A stretch of DNA of 64,000 nt from the NCBI GenBank assembly GCA_949752745.1, contig OX457028.1, forward strand, positions 22,056,352 to 22,120,351. Direction: 5' to 3'. This DNA is from Protula sp. h YS-2021 (Eukaryota > Annelida > Polychaeta > Sabellida > Serpulidae). Shown here piece by piece: positions 49,101 through 58,672 of this stretch. Every line of letters starts with the position of its first letter. Position 1 is the first letter of the stretch. The notes under the pieces were generated by a model. The model saw only the letters and a list, made by a program, of their open reading frames with translations, ran no database searches and had not been told where the DNA came from. A program made the position numbers and the translations under genes.

Positions 49101-52100
49101 GTATATACGCTAAGTCCAGTGCCAATTTTCAAATGTCCGCCATTTTGTCAATTTTTGGCCGATCCGGAAAATTCTTGGTCACTGCACTGCGGAAGGTTCC
49201 AGAGAAGCCGTGTACAAAATTTGAAACGAATTTGTCTATTAATGTGGCTGGTAGACGCGTGAGACTGCCGTATATATAGAGTCCAGTGCCAATTTTGAAA
49301 TGTCCGCCATTTCGTCAATTTTTGGCCGATTCGGAAAATTCTTGGTCACTGCACTGCGGAACGTTCCAGAGAAGCCGTGTACAAAATCTGAAACGAAACT
49401 GTCTATTACTGTGGCCTGTAGACGCGTGAGACTGCCGTATATACGCTAAGTCCAGTGCCAATTTTCAAATGTCCGCCATTTTGTCAATTTTTGGCCGATC
49501 CGGAAAATTCTTGGTCACTGCACTGCGGAAGGTTCCAGAGAAGCCGTGTACAAAATTTGAAACGAATTTGTCTATTAATGTGGCTGGTAGACGCGTGAGA
49601 CTGCCGTATATACGCTAAGTCCAGTGCCAATTTTCAAATGTCCGCCATTTTGTCAATTTTTGGTCGATCCGGAAAATTCTTGGTCACTGCACTGCGGAAG
49701 GTTCCAGAGAAGCCGTGTACAAAATTTGAACCGAATCCATGTATTAATGTGGCCTGTAGGCGCGTGAGACTGAAGCGTGACAGACGGACAGACCGAAAAG
49801 TTCAAAACTATATCCCTCCGTTTCACGGGGGATAATAATTTGTCTATTAATGTGGCTGGTAGACGCGTGAGACTGCCGTATATACGCTAAGCCCAGTGCC
49901 AATTTTCAAATGTCCGCCATTTTGTCAATTTTCGGTCGATCCGGAAAATTCTTGGTCACTGCACTGCGGAAGGTTCCAGAGAAGCCGTGTACAAAATTTG
50001 AACCGAATCCATGTATTAATGTGGCCTGTAGGCGCGTGAGACTGAAGCGTGACTGACGGACAGACCGAAAAGTTCAAAACTATATCCCTCCGTTTCACGG
50101 GGGATAATAATTGTCTGGACTACTCGCACGGGCCTGTTAACAGATTTTATTACCGGGTCCCTAACGAGCGCCTCTAGTCTATTTAATAGGTAGTTAACTG
50201 CTACGTAGTTAAATTCGTATTTTAACTTCTGCCGAAAATTTTTGCGTTTTATCTCAACCGTTTACGGTTGGGATAAAGGTATAAAGAAATAAGCCAAGTC
50301 GCACTTCGACTTTTTCCGGAAAGTTTTTGCCTTTCGGCTGAATTCAGTTGGGATAAGGATATAAAGAAATGATAGAAAAAAAACTGCAAAAAAAATCAAC
50401 AAAATTCCATTTTGCCAGAAACATATTCACATGTTAGTTGTTTAAAGGACTGAATAATATGTAAAATATTTTTTAAAAGATCACACGACGGCTTTGCAAA
50501 TTTGAAAGTGTGCATGTTAAAAGAAAATTAGAATTTTGATGTTTTTCCCTTATCATTTCTTTATAATTTATCCCAAAAACCAGGGTTGGCAGGTTTCTCC
50601 CATTAGGGTTTTTACCCTGGGTTTAAACCGGGTTTTTACCCCAGGGGAGAAATACGTTTCTCCCGCAGTTTCTCCCGTAGTTTCTCCCCTCTTTTTTATT
50701 CTTTTGTTTTGTCTTGCTTAACGTACACGTTAGAATTCTCGTGGACAAGTGCACGTCACAACCTCATATCCACCAATGAGAATTAACATTTTCATCACGT
50801 GATCAAAAAGTACCAGTGCTTGCGTCGGGGCAAAACGCATATTTTCTCACTTTTTATACCAAATATAACAGGGTATTTTTCTTGTTTTGGGCCGATTGAA
50901 TACATTTTGGCCTACTTGTCACATGCCAGGAAGTTATTTCTTTAAATAGTTTTTACCGTTTAGAAAACTTTTATTACTTAACTTAAATATCGAAGAATTT
51001 GTATTGGTATAAAACAGTGCGATAAACTCCAGATATGGCTAATTATGCCCTCAGTTACCCACAATGCATTGCATGAAGCTGTCCGCAAGAATACACAAAT
51101 GTATGATCGACATTTGTTATTCAGGCTTTCACTCTCTTTCTTTTACTACAAGGCAGATGCCTTACTATTCTACTCATGATCAAAGAAAAAATCCGTTCTC
51201 TGTCAGCCTGTGTCAAAGTACTGACCCGCTCTATCTTTCAGTTACTCTCCGAGCTACGCCTTAACAAAACGTCTTAATCCTTATGTCTCAGGAAATGTAG
51301 AGATTAAGGGTGTGAGTAATCCTCAACAACTACAGAAGGGTTGTAAAAATTTACGGCATTATCATTACAAACAAATTACGATTGTTGTCTTTGTGCTGCC
51401 TTTAAATTATCAACTCAAAATGTTTAAAGGAGGAAGATCTAAAGATAAAGTTTGGGAGCACTTCAGTTTGTCTGTGAAGGATAAAAAATCATATTCTAAA
51501 CACCTCAAAAAAAGTCCTGTCCAAGCAATCCAGAGGGTCCGTTATGGATCCGAAAAAATTTTGTTTTCGACATCCTTACACTGATAGAAAGCACAATGAA
51601 TACCTTTTACGAAAATATCAAAATGGTTAGATTCTACTCACACACTATCTTGTACCAGGCCAATGAGTACAACCACCCCCGATTTCGGAAGTATGCGTTT
51701 TTCTTAGAAGTTTTTGGCATGTCATTATCATTAAGACACTAGAAAAGATAAAATGACATGCCAAAAACTTCTAAGAAAAACGCATACTTCCGAAATCGGT
51801 CCCCAATTTCTTCGGATAAAGGATTATCCTTGTAACTGTTCGAACACTTATTCCAAAACCGTGTGCTACTTCGCGCTTATTCTGTCCTCTGATTTGATAA
51901 TGACATGCCAAAAACTTCTAAGAAAAACGCATACTTCCGAAATCGGGGGTGGTTGTACTCATTGGCCTGGTACAAGATAGTGTGTGAGTAGAATCTAACC
52001 ATTTTGATATTTTCGTAAAAAGTATTCATTGTGCTTTCTATCAGTGTAAGGATGTCGAAAACAAAATTTTTTCGGATCCATAACGGACCCTCTGGATTGC

Positions 52101-53826
52101 TTGGACAGGACTTTTTTTGAGGTGTTTAAATGCATTTACTGCGGGAACGAGCAGTTTGAAAAAGCTCATCTTGCAAAAGTATCCCCATCTAAATGCACTA
52201 AACGTGAGAGAAATGTGCCAAATGTCGGTGACACGACAGTTTATTAAATAATTTGGAATAAAATGCAAATAAACGTTGAAAGAATTTTTATGCCCGACGT
52301 TTTTCCCCTGTTTCTCCCCCATTTATCCCCGGGAGAAACATTTCTCCCCGGGCGAAACCCTAAATCCCGGGTTTTTCCCCTATTTCTCCCATGGGGAGGG
52401 GAGAAATACCTTTCTCCCTGGGAGAAACCCAACCCTGCCAAAAACTTTGCAGTCGAGACACACTTCCAGCGGAAAGACCCGAAAGTGCGAAATTGCTTGT
52501 ATGTAAAACAGTTTTTTAAAAGCTCATACAAAGAGAGAAACATGAAATTGAACAGCACATCGTAATTGGCAAAACTGAAAATGTGTTCTTTTAATGTGAA
52601 AATAGCGTATGCACAGGTTATTCCATGTTTATTTATAAAATGGAAGCCGCGCCATTCACCATGACATTCGTGTTATAAGTCATAATAATCTTCTGTCGCT
52701 GACACACCCATTTGTGATTTAACCAGTTACAAGGAAGAGACACTAATTGGGACAAAATTATAGGTTTTTTACGATTTTAGGGAAATATCCCTCAAATTAC
52801 ACACAACATATATATACCACTGATAGAGGTCAAACCAAACATTGCTGATACAAAACATAGCAACTCCCTAATGTACGGACAATAAAATACACAAAAGTAT
52901 AAACTGTGTTTCTAAGGTAAACAATACAGAAGTTTTGGAAATAAAATGTCGGCCTGAGCATTAACCAATCACCAACAGCGTTACAAACAATGTCACAGAA
53001 CCAAGATGGCGACAGTCTGCACGTGAACCAATCACCAATAGCGATACAAACGATGTCGCAGAACCAAGATAGCGACGTCAATAATAAAAAAAAAAACAGC
53101 TGATCAATCTGGCTAATCTTATTAACTTTTCTCTTGAACACAACAAATGATCATACTTTCAATTTTATGTTACAATATTATGAGATACTCTCAAGTATGT
53201 GGTTCTAAGGATATCCATTAGTAAAATGACTAAAGCCAGTTTCAGCCTATATGCGTCAAATATCTCATTCTACCATCCGCCCCATACTGCGGTCTGGGCC
53301 TTGTACGATGTACTGTTCAATTTGAATATTCTTTGTCTCGTACTTGTATGCTGACTTTTTAAAATTCGGAAGTGTGGATGTTGAACGAAAACAAAAATCT
53401 TGATGTTTTCCATTCGCCATTTCTTTATCATTCAACCTAAAAAGCCGTAACGACACTTCTTCAATCGGAATGATCCGAAAGTGCAAACTGGCTAATTCGT
53501 ACCTTTTTCACAGGCCCCCAGTCTGGTGCACTTCTCGATTTCGCTCTCTTCGGGTCAATATTTCGCCCACCAAGTTCATGTTCCCGTTGCTGCACAACTT
53601 TAATGACGGCAGCTTCGTCAGCAAATGTGATGAAGCCAAATCCACGTGATTTTCCCGAGTTTGGATCTGTTTTCAAAGAACAGTAAGTCACTTCGCCGAA
53701 CTGTTCAAAGTACTGCTTCAAGTCTTCTTTAGATGTTTCCCAGCTAAGGCCGCCTACGAATAATTTCCTCTCATCATCTTCGTTTTTTCTGTTAGAGAAA
53801 TCACCGCCATCTCTGTAGTAAGACAT
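46192..53826 (-). CDS. hnRNP A/B-D-like RNA-binding protein (two RRMs, Gly-rich tail)
   Basis: Nuclear RNA-binding protein of the hnRNP AB/D/squid group, expected in splicing, mRNA export or localisation. Two coding exons: 53826-53503 (108 codons) and 46716-46192 (174 codons plus TAA), joined in phase 0 across a GT-AG intron of 6786 bp, giving 282 residues. RRM1 has RNP2 KLFVGGL (about 21-27) and RNP1 RGFGFITF (61-68). The linker NIDPKRAKSRSAPDWGPVKK leads directly into RRM2 with IFVGGL (109-114) and KGFCFITF. The tail from about 165 is Gln/Gly/Tyr-rich with GWGQQGWGGYG and GGYDGYGGGAGYYNQQ, a low-complexity, prion-like region with few RGG boxes. Start at 53826 is the only Met before RRM1. 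The intron is filled with repeats. Retention past 53503 would add 13 residues and stop. Confidence 0.95.
46965..47870 (+). mobile_element. Family-D fragment in the hnRNP intron
   Basis: Units TTTTTGGCGAT with CCAAAAACTGGC and CTTCTCCCACAATTTTGA are the reverse of the 38265-40240 array. The right end GATCTCGGCTTGTCACAATG-TTCCTGGACATTC equals the inverse of 37016-37060. The 5' palindromic end is missing. Confidence 0.7.
48466..50110. mobile_element. Tandem-array element with 168-bp units (family E) in the hnRNP intron
   Basis: Nine or so units of 167-169 bp (marker GTAGACGCGTGAGACTG at 48758, 48915, 49082, 49251, 49418, 49587, 49755, 49859, 50028). Units carry CCAGTGCCAATTTTCAAATG, CGCCATTTTGTCAATTTTTG and TTGGTCACTGCACTGCGGAA. 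Left end CTATCCCCCGTGGGGGATA; right end CCGTTTCACGGGGGATAATA. The right end plus the last unit is repeated (about 49770-49840 and 50042-50112), so the 3' part was duplicated. Confidence 0.88.
50460..50580 (-). repeat. Diverged duplicate of the hnRNP exon-1 donor region (left half)
   Basis: AGTGTGCATGTT, TTTTGATGTTTTTCCC and TCATTTCTTTAT align with 53365-53440. The similarity continues after the hAT element, at 52438-52500 (CGACACACTTCC-like, GACCCGAAAGTGCGAAA), matching 53445-53495 up to the splice donor. Removing the hAT element restores one continuous duplicate. Confidence 0.6.
50581..52437 (+). mobile_element. hAT element with BED finger remnant (1857 bp)
   Basis: Ends CAGGGTTGG...TTTCTCCC at both sides, inverted, with many TTTCTCCC/GGGAGAAA words, and a perfect 8-bp target duplication CCAAAAAC (50573-50580 and 52438-52445). 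A frame at 51420-51497 reads MFKGGRSKDKVWEHFS and, across the foldback insertion, continues at 52129 as CIYCGNEQFEKAHLAK, a BED-type zinc finger found at the N-terminus of hAT transposases. The catalytic domain is absent, so it is non-autonomous. Confidence 0.93.
51499..52126. mobile_element. 628-bp foldback (mariner-like, TA target) inside the hAT element
   Basis: The two arms, about 230 bp each (51499-51732 and 51898-52126), are nearly perfect inverse copies starting AACACCTCAAAAAAAGTCC. TA stands on both sides. A third, partial copy of the arm's inner end lies at 51752-51800. Excision with one TA rejoins the hAT codons S-K-C-I-Y-C-G exactly. No transposase is seen. Confidence 0.92.
52745..52930 (-). 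repeat. Inverse copy of the 27478-27655 repeat
   Basis: Blocks GGGAAATATCCCTCAAATTA, GAGGTCAAACCAAACA and CTCCCTAATGTACGGAC are the reverse complement of the 27.5-kb copy. Confidence 0.82.
52963..53088. repeat. 63-bp tandem duplication near hnRNP exon 1
   Basis: Two units starting AACCAATCACCAA (52963, 53026) with CAGAACCAAGAT. Each has a CCAAT word, but no promoter is proven. Confidence 0.8.
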
Positions 53827-54180
53827 TGCAAATTTGCTTTAGTTGGTTTCAAATTGAAAATTAACCGGAAGCGGCGACCATGCGATGCGGGGTGGGTCAA
53901 GGCCATTGCTACAACACACAAAAGGCTGGTTTCACAGCTCTCAACTCGAGATCCAAATTGTCAAGTAACAATCCAACGAGAAGCAAATAAACTTTGCCCG
54001 ATTTCAGTATGAAACGCACGCTAAATTCCGGAATGCTCTCAAATTTACAAATTAAAAACGTATTCTTTATTTGCTAGTCGGTTGTTTAAGAAATGTTAAT
54101 TGCAGGTCAATTTATTGCATTAATGAACAAAATTTCAAATTTAAATCTTCAAATTCAATTATTTATTTTTTGAACCTTGT
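53827..54180 (-). promoter_or_regulatory. hnRNP 5' UTR and presumed promoter region
   Basis: Directly upstream of the hnRNP start codon. GC content is locally raised (GGAAGCGGCGACCATGCGATG on the other strand sense), no TATA box at a convincing place. The assignment is by position only. Confidence 0.35.
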
Positions 54181-55100
54181 CTACAGTGATACAATTAATT
54201 ACAGAACATTTCATATACTATGCTTCTCACATATTACAAAATGTCAAGAAACTGGAGCTAGCCAAAGCTTCATGTTCGCTTAACCTTTAGAGCTATACAT
54301 CTTTGCTATTTACCACTTGAATAAATAGATCTAAATACACACACACAGTTTCATACATAATATTTACAAGTAACAAACTTTTACACATGTTAATATATTT
54401 AAATAGAACTATAAGTGAGAGAAATGGAGCAAGATTAAATGGTGTTTTATTTTTTTAAAACAAAACATGATTAGAAATATTTTGAAGATCAAATATTTCT
54501 TGGTAGTGACCTCACATTCGCTTTATACATTATCATTAACGTTTTGAATTTCACAAGATCAAATAATTTTAAAATACGTGAATTGCAAAACAAGGCATAA
54601 GTTTTTTGCAGTCTACAACCATTATTTATGATACGGATAGTCTACAGTGATACAATTAATTACAGAAAATTTCATATACTATGCTTCTCACATATTACAA
54701 AATGTCAAGAAACTGAAGCTAGCAAAAGCTTAATGTTCGCTTAACCTTCAGAGCTATACATCTTTGCTATTTACCACTTGAATAAATAGATCTAAACACA
54801 CACACACACACAGTTTCATACATAATATTTACAAGTAACAAACTTTTACACATGTTAATATATTTAACTAGAACTATAAGTGAGAGAAATGGAGCAAGAT
54901 TAAATGGTGTTTTTTTTAAACAAAACATGATTAGAAATATTTTGAAGATCAAATATTACTTGGTAGTGACCTCACATTCGCTTTATACATTATCATTAAC
55001 GTTTTGAATTTCACAAGATCAAATAATTTTAAAATACGTGAATTACAAAACAAGGCATAAATTTTTTCCAGTCTGCAAACATTATTTATGATACGGATAG
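54181..55100. repeat. Direct tandem duplication, 461-bp period
   Basis: 54181-54641 and 54642-55100 are about 95 percent alike, from CTACAGTGATACAATTAATT to ATTTATGATACGGATAG. Differences are scattered substitutions and small length changes in A- and CA-runs. Confidence 0.95.
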
Positions 55101-55155
55101 CCATTTTTTGCAAATTAAATCTAGGTTGCATACCTGTTTTATATGTGTTACCCAA
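54949..55155 (-). pseudogene. LINE reverse transcriptase C-terminal fragment
   Basis: Minus-strand frame with GNTYKTGMQPRFNLQKMAIR, then IINNV, LKLFDLVKFKT and IMYKA: the conserved block after the RT domain of jockey/CR1/L2-type LINEs (LQKKAIRII, L-DL-KF, YK). A stop precedes GNTYK. The same end, without the GNTYK part, is repeated in the upstream tandem copy. Confidence 0.78.
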
Positions 55156-55380
55156 ATATCAAGACAATGTGACATATACGACAAAACAGTGAACAATAAA
55201 TAAGTATAAGGGTTTTTAATCAACAATATTACCAATTTTGTACATGATGGAATGACATTTTGGCCAATTTATATCTAACTTTGAGTATCTATTTCTTACA
55301 TGAAAATTTCTCATCAATTGTTACATCTAAAATTTTAACAGATTCAATTCGTAAGATCTTTTCAAAAACTAAATTAACAC

Positions 55381-57562
55381 TTTTAATTTCGAGACTACGA
55401 AGCCATCACTATGGGTGTATCTACACGCCAACGATACTGCAGCGACTTTTGCTTGGTTTTCTTGTGGAATGGTAGCAATCACTGTCTCTTTTCCGCATCA
55501 GTCTTGCAAGCGTTGTCCTGTTGCTACAGTGCCAAGTAGTTGCACCCCCCTCTGGTGCAGTAATCGAGTCGTCCACGTGATTCTCACAGTGGCGACGCAC
55601 CTGTAGTGGGTACCCACCTCGATACTGCATGCTCGACACCGTAAATGAATCGTCACTTGATCAGTGAACGAGGTCTCTCGTTTGGTTTGTCACGGGAGGG
55701 GGATCAGTCAAACACTGTTGTCACGACCTCGTTGCTGTGTCATTTCTGTGTCGTTCATATGGACTGTAGCCAAGTGAACGATACATGGTAGTTGTAGTTG
55801 TCGCGTCTGTGACTGGACGGACGTGGGACGGGTCGCTGCATTTATGGGTCGTACATGCAACGGGTCGTCGCTGTCACGACCTGTGGCAGTGACTTATCGA
55901 CCATGCAACGGGTCGCTGCTGTCATCAATCGTGAATGTGCCGACTCGTCAGTGTGAGGGCCGATCGTGTGACCGGTCGTCGTTTTCGCGGGTAGTTCTCG
56001 CAGCGGGTCGTCACTGTCACGACCTGAGTGTGACGAGTCGGCAAATAGTGACTCGGTCAGGTGTCACTTGCTTCTGTGTCAGGTAGTGTCGCGTTATGTG
56101 GATAGCTCGCGCCGCAACGTCTGCATCACGGATTAACGTACCTGCATCGACTATATATCACTGTTTTCAATGTTTTGATTAAATTTCAAGTATTTAAGGC
56201 ATGTTTTTGTATTGTGGTAATTCCTTTACATGGCAAATAGAATAACCGCCTTCCCTAACGCTGATGGCCCACTTCGCTTGTTGATGATTCAGTCTATGGG
56301 TCCTACTTATCTTAAGCCGCAGAGCTTTCGTCTGCAGCGAAGAGTTAAATGAGCCCGAGCCACACTGTTATCTTTTGCCGAACATTTGTCGGTGGCTACA
56401 TCCTCGCCGGTTAAGACGCCTGCCCGGCCGCCAGCACTTGCCACACATGTGCTGAGGACTTCTGCACCGCTGACAGTTTCGTAACAGGTTTGGCAAATCG
56501 TCATGACTCCGAAGGATTACAGGCGTCTACGACAGGTACGCACAGCACAGGATTAGTTGGAAGATGGGTTCACCACAGATTTAACGTCAACGGACTCTCC
56601 GTTTAGAGACATGATCAGGTTCATATCAGACAATTCTTTGGCATCACTTCCGAAGTCAAATCCTCAAGTGATGAGGTTCTCTATTTCTCGCTGCCCAATT
56701 GCAACCGCGCAGCAATCTGGACCAGATACTTTAAATTCTTGCGAAGAGTTAGTTTCTTCATGTATGCAAGTGATGTATTGTTAGAGTTGCTGAGGTCCTT
56801 TGAGCTGAAGCGTACCGTGGCAGACAGAACATAGATTTCTTGGGCTTTATCCATGGTTTTGTAATATCTGACTTCCATCACAGTATTATTACCGAAAAAT
56901 ACTTAAACTGAAATGTTGTTTCCTCGTGGTGTTGGCTTTGGACAAATGCAGGTTTTGAAAGACTCAGTCCATATAAAGTCAATGGCTGATCAGAGGGGTT
57001 TACCCTGAAACCATTACCTTCATTTCTCAGCATGAAGCCAATTTCAAGTTAAAACTAAGGTTCTTTTAGGCAAATTGCGTTACTTACCGTGCCTGATGTA
57101 AAATCGCGTGGCAGCGTCGACACCACGCTGTCTCTATGCCCAATCTGTACTACTCCACGCGTAAATACATCGGCCAAGCTGTTATCGTAGCACGTGGCAG
57201 GCGCGTTTTTTAATATCATCCCCATCAGCTCACACATGTAGCGCACTCTTTGCGTTGTTCTATTGTTGTATCAATATGTGATTTGTTGTGATTTGGGTTT
57301 TTGAACCCCTCTAGAGACCCCTCTTAACTACGTTGTTGTTATGTAATGGACAGTTCGCAGTGAGGCCATGTTTAATTAATAAATTTCACTGAATTTATTT
57401 CTTTTATTTCTGCCTTTCCAACGTCTCGTAGAATGTGTGGTCAATCAGCTTAGTCTCAGCTATTTTAAAATTTTTCTTATGGATCGCGATAACCAATGTT
57501 AACATAGCTTCGTAATCTACAACATATTTTAATCATAAAATGAGCATTTAGAAATTAAATAC
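55381..57562 (+). mobile_element. Second DIRS element, internally deleted
   Basis: The left end TTTTAATTTCGAGACTACGAAGCCATCACTATGG (split: TTTTAATTTC at 55381, GAAGCCATCACTATGG at 55399) and the right end ATAACCAATGT...CATAAAATGAGCATTT...GAAATTAAATAC (57490-57562) match the ends of the 17147-20876 element. 55520-56090 matches its CGGGTCGT-rich region (GTACCTGTAGTGGGTAC-like words). RT and RNase H are missing. A frame at 56557-56784 (FRDMIRFISDNSLASLPKS) may be the gag-like ORF. Confidence 0.78.
57085..57246 (-). other. Unassigned exon-like open frame with a GTAAGT donor
   Basis: Minus-strand frame starts MRYMCELMGMILKNAPATCY and runs to SGT followed by GTAAGT at 57084. It lies within the second DIRS element and its DNA resembles 44850-44915. 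I do not recognise a family; it may be a captured exon or just repeat DNA. Confidence 0.25.
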
Positions 57563-58035
57563 TTCAGACAGCTAACAGGTGATAAAAATAGTGTGCCAGG
57601 AGAATTTAGGTTGTGTGCAGATGAACTGCGAATGTGTGCATTCAGTAACATTGAACAATATACGTATTGTTGATGTATCGGAGTATTTAATTTTTTTAAA
57701 AGTTAAATATCGACTAATGATTATTGAGGACCAGATTAATACCATCATCCCATATTTAGCAGAGATGTTGAAGAGTCATAAATAACCAATATGGCTACTT
57801 TTGAATGAGATTTCAAAGCATTACAATTTTAAGTGTGGTATCACTGAGGGGTCAGAAAAGGGTATATATTTTGAGGCTTATATTGCACGCTCACCATTTT
57901 AGCACTCTATAAAGTCATGTATACGATGCATTTGCACGTTATGGTTAAATGAAGCCAAAAAAGATGATCACAATGCTCATTTAAATTAAGCTATTGTAAA
58001 CAAGTGTGATTTAAAATTTTTAACTCTGTCTTTAG

Positions 58036-58242
58036 AAATTCGTGGCTCAAATGAGAACGAGTTCCAAACATTTGATCCAAAAAAAGAAAGAAATAGATCT
58101 CCAGGATCGTGTTTCGGACGGACTTCTAACGGCAGTTTATAACCATATCGAAGACAATGAAATTTCCTTTTTGATACTTTTAATTTCTGAAATATGTCAG
58201 TCTATTTTATGGATGTTCTCAGGCACAATCACTGGGAAATAA
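58036..58242 (+). other. Possible exon of an unknown gene
   Basis: An acceptor (TCTGTCTTTAG) is followed in frame by KFVAQMRTSSKHLIQKKKEI and DLQDRVSDGLLTAVYNHIED, a charged, helical, protein-like stretch. No good donor ends it in the right place, and the frame closes at a stop at 58242. Function unknown. Confidence 0.3.
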
Positions 58243-58607
58243 TGGTTAGTTCTCTGTTCAACGGGCAACCATTGTAGAAGGATAAAACCTAAAATTTTGT
58301 CGGTAATTATATCAGACAAACTGTTTCAACAGTGAAAAAGCATGCACAACAATGGCTGTACCAGTATTCGTGTTTGGCAACCTTCTCTCAGAAGATTGCT
58401 GAAAGACCAAAACTGGTGAATCCACATCTATGAGCACTTAACCAACTATGAAAAATGTCTTACTTTGAATTTGGGCTTTCAGAATCGATGATAACGACTT
58501 CAGTTTTGTTTTTGTTAAATTTCACAAGGATTTCAATTTAATAAACTATGACCCAGTTTGGAAGGTATAGATTTGTTCTTATAGTAGCGATTTTGTTTTA
58601 CTGGCAG

Positions 58608-58672
58608 GTGATCCCTATTTTGAGAAAAAGAAAACGCAAAAGTGTGGAAACTGCTGTGATGAGTATGGTCAC
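58608..58672 (+). other. Possible exon with Cys-Cys/His motif
   Basis: Between GGCAG and GTAGGA lies a 65-base open stretch reading DPYFEKKKTQKCGNCCDEYG then H in one frame, which looks like half of a zinc-binding site. It may belong with the candidates at 58036 and 63684; phases do not prove it. Confidence 0.3.

Noticed and set aside
49638..49835. Open frame in the 168-bp array
   Set aside because: Repeats shift frame between units and no unit-wide conservation of codons is apparent.
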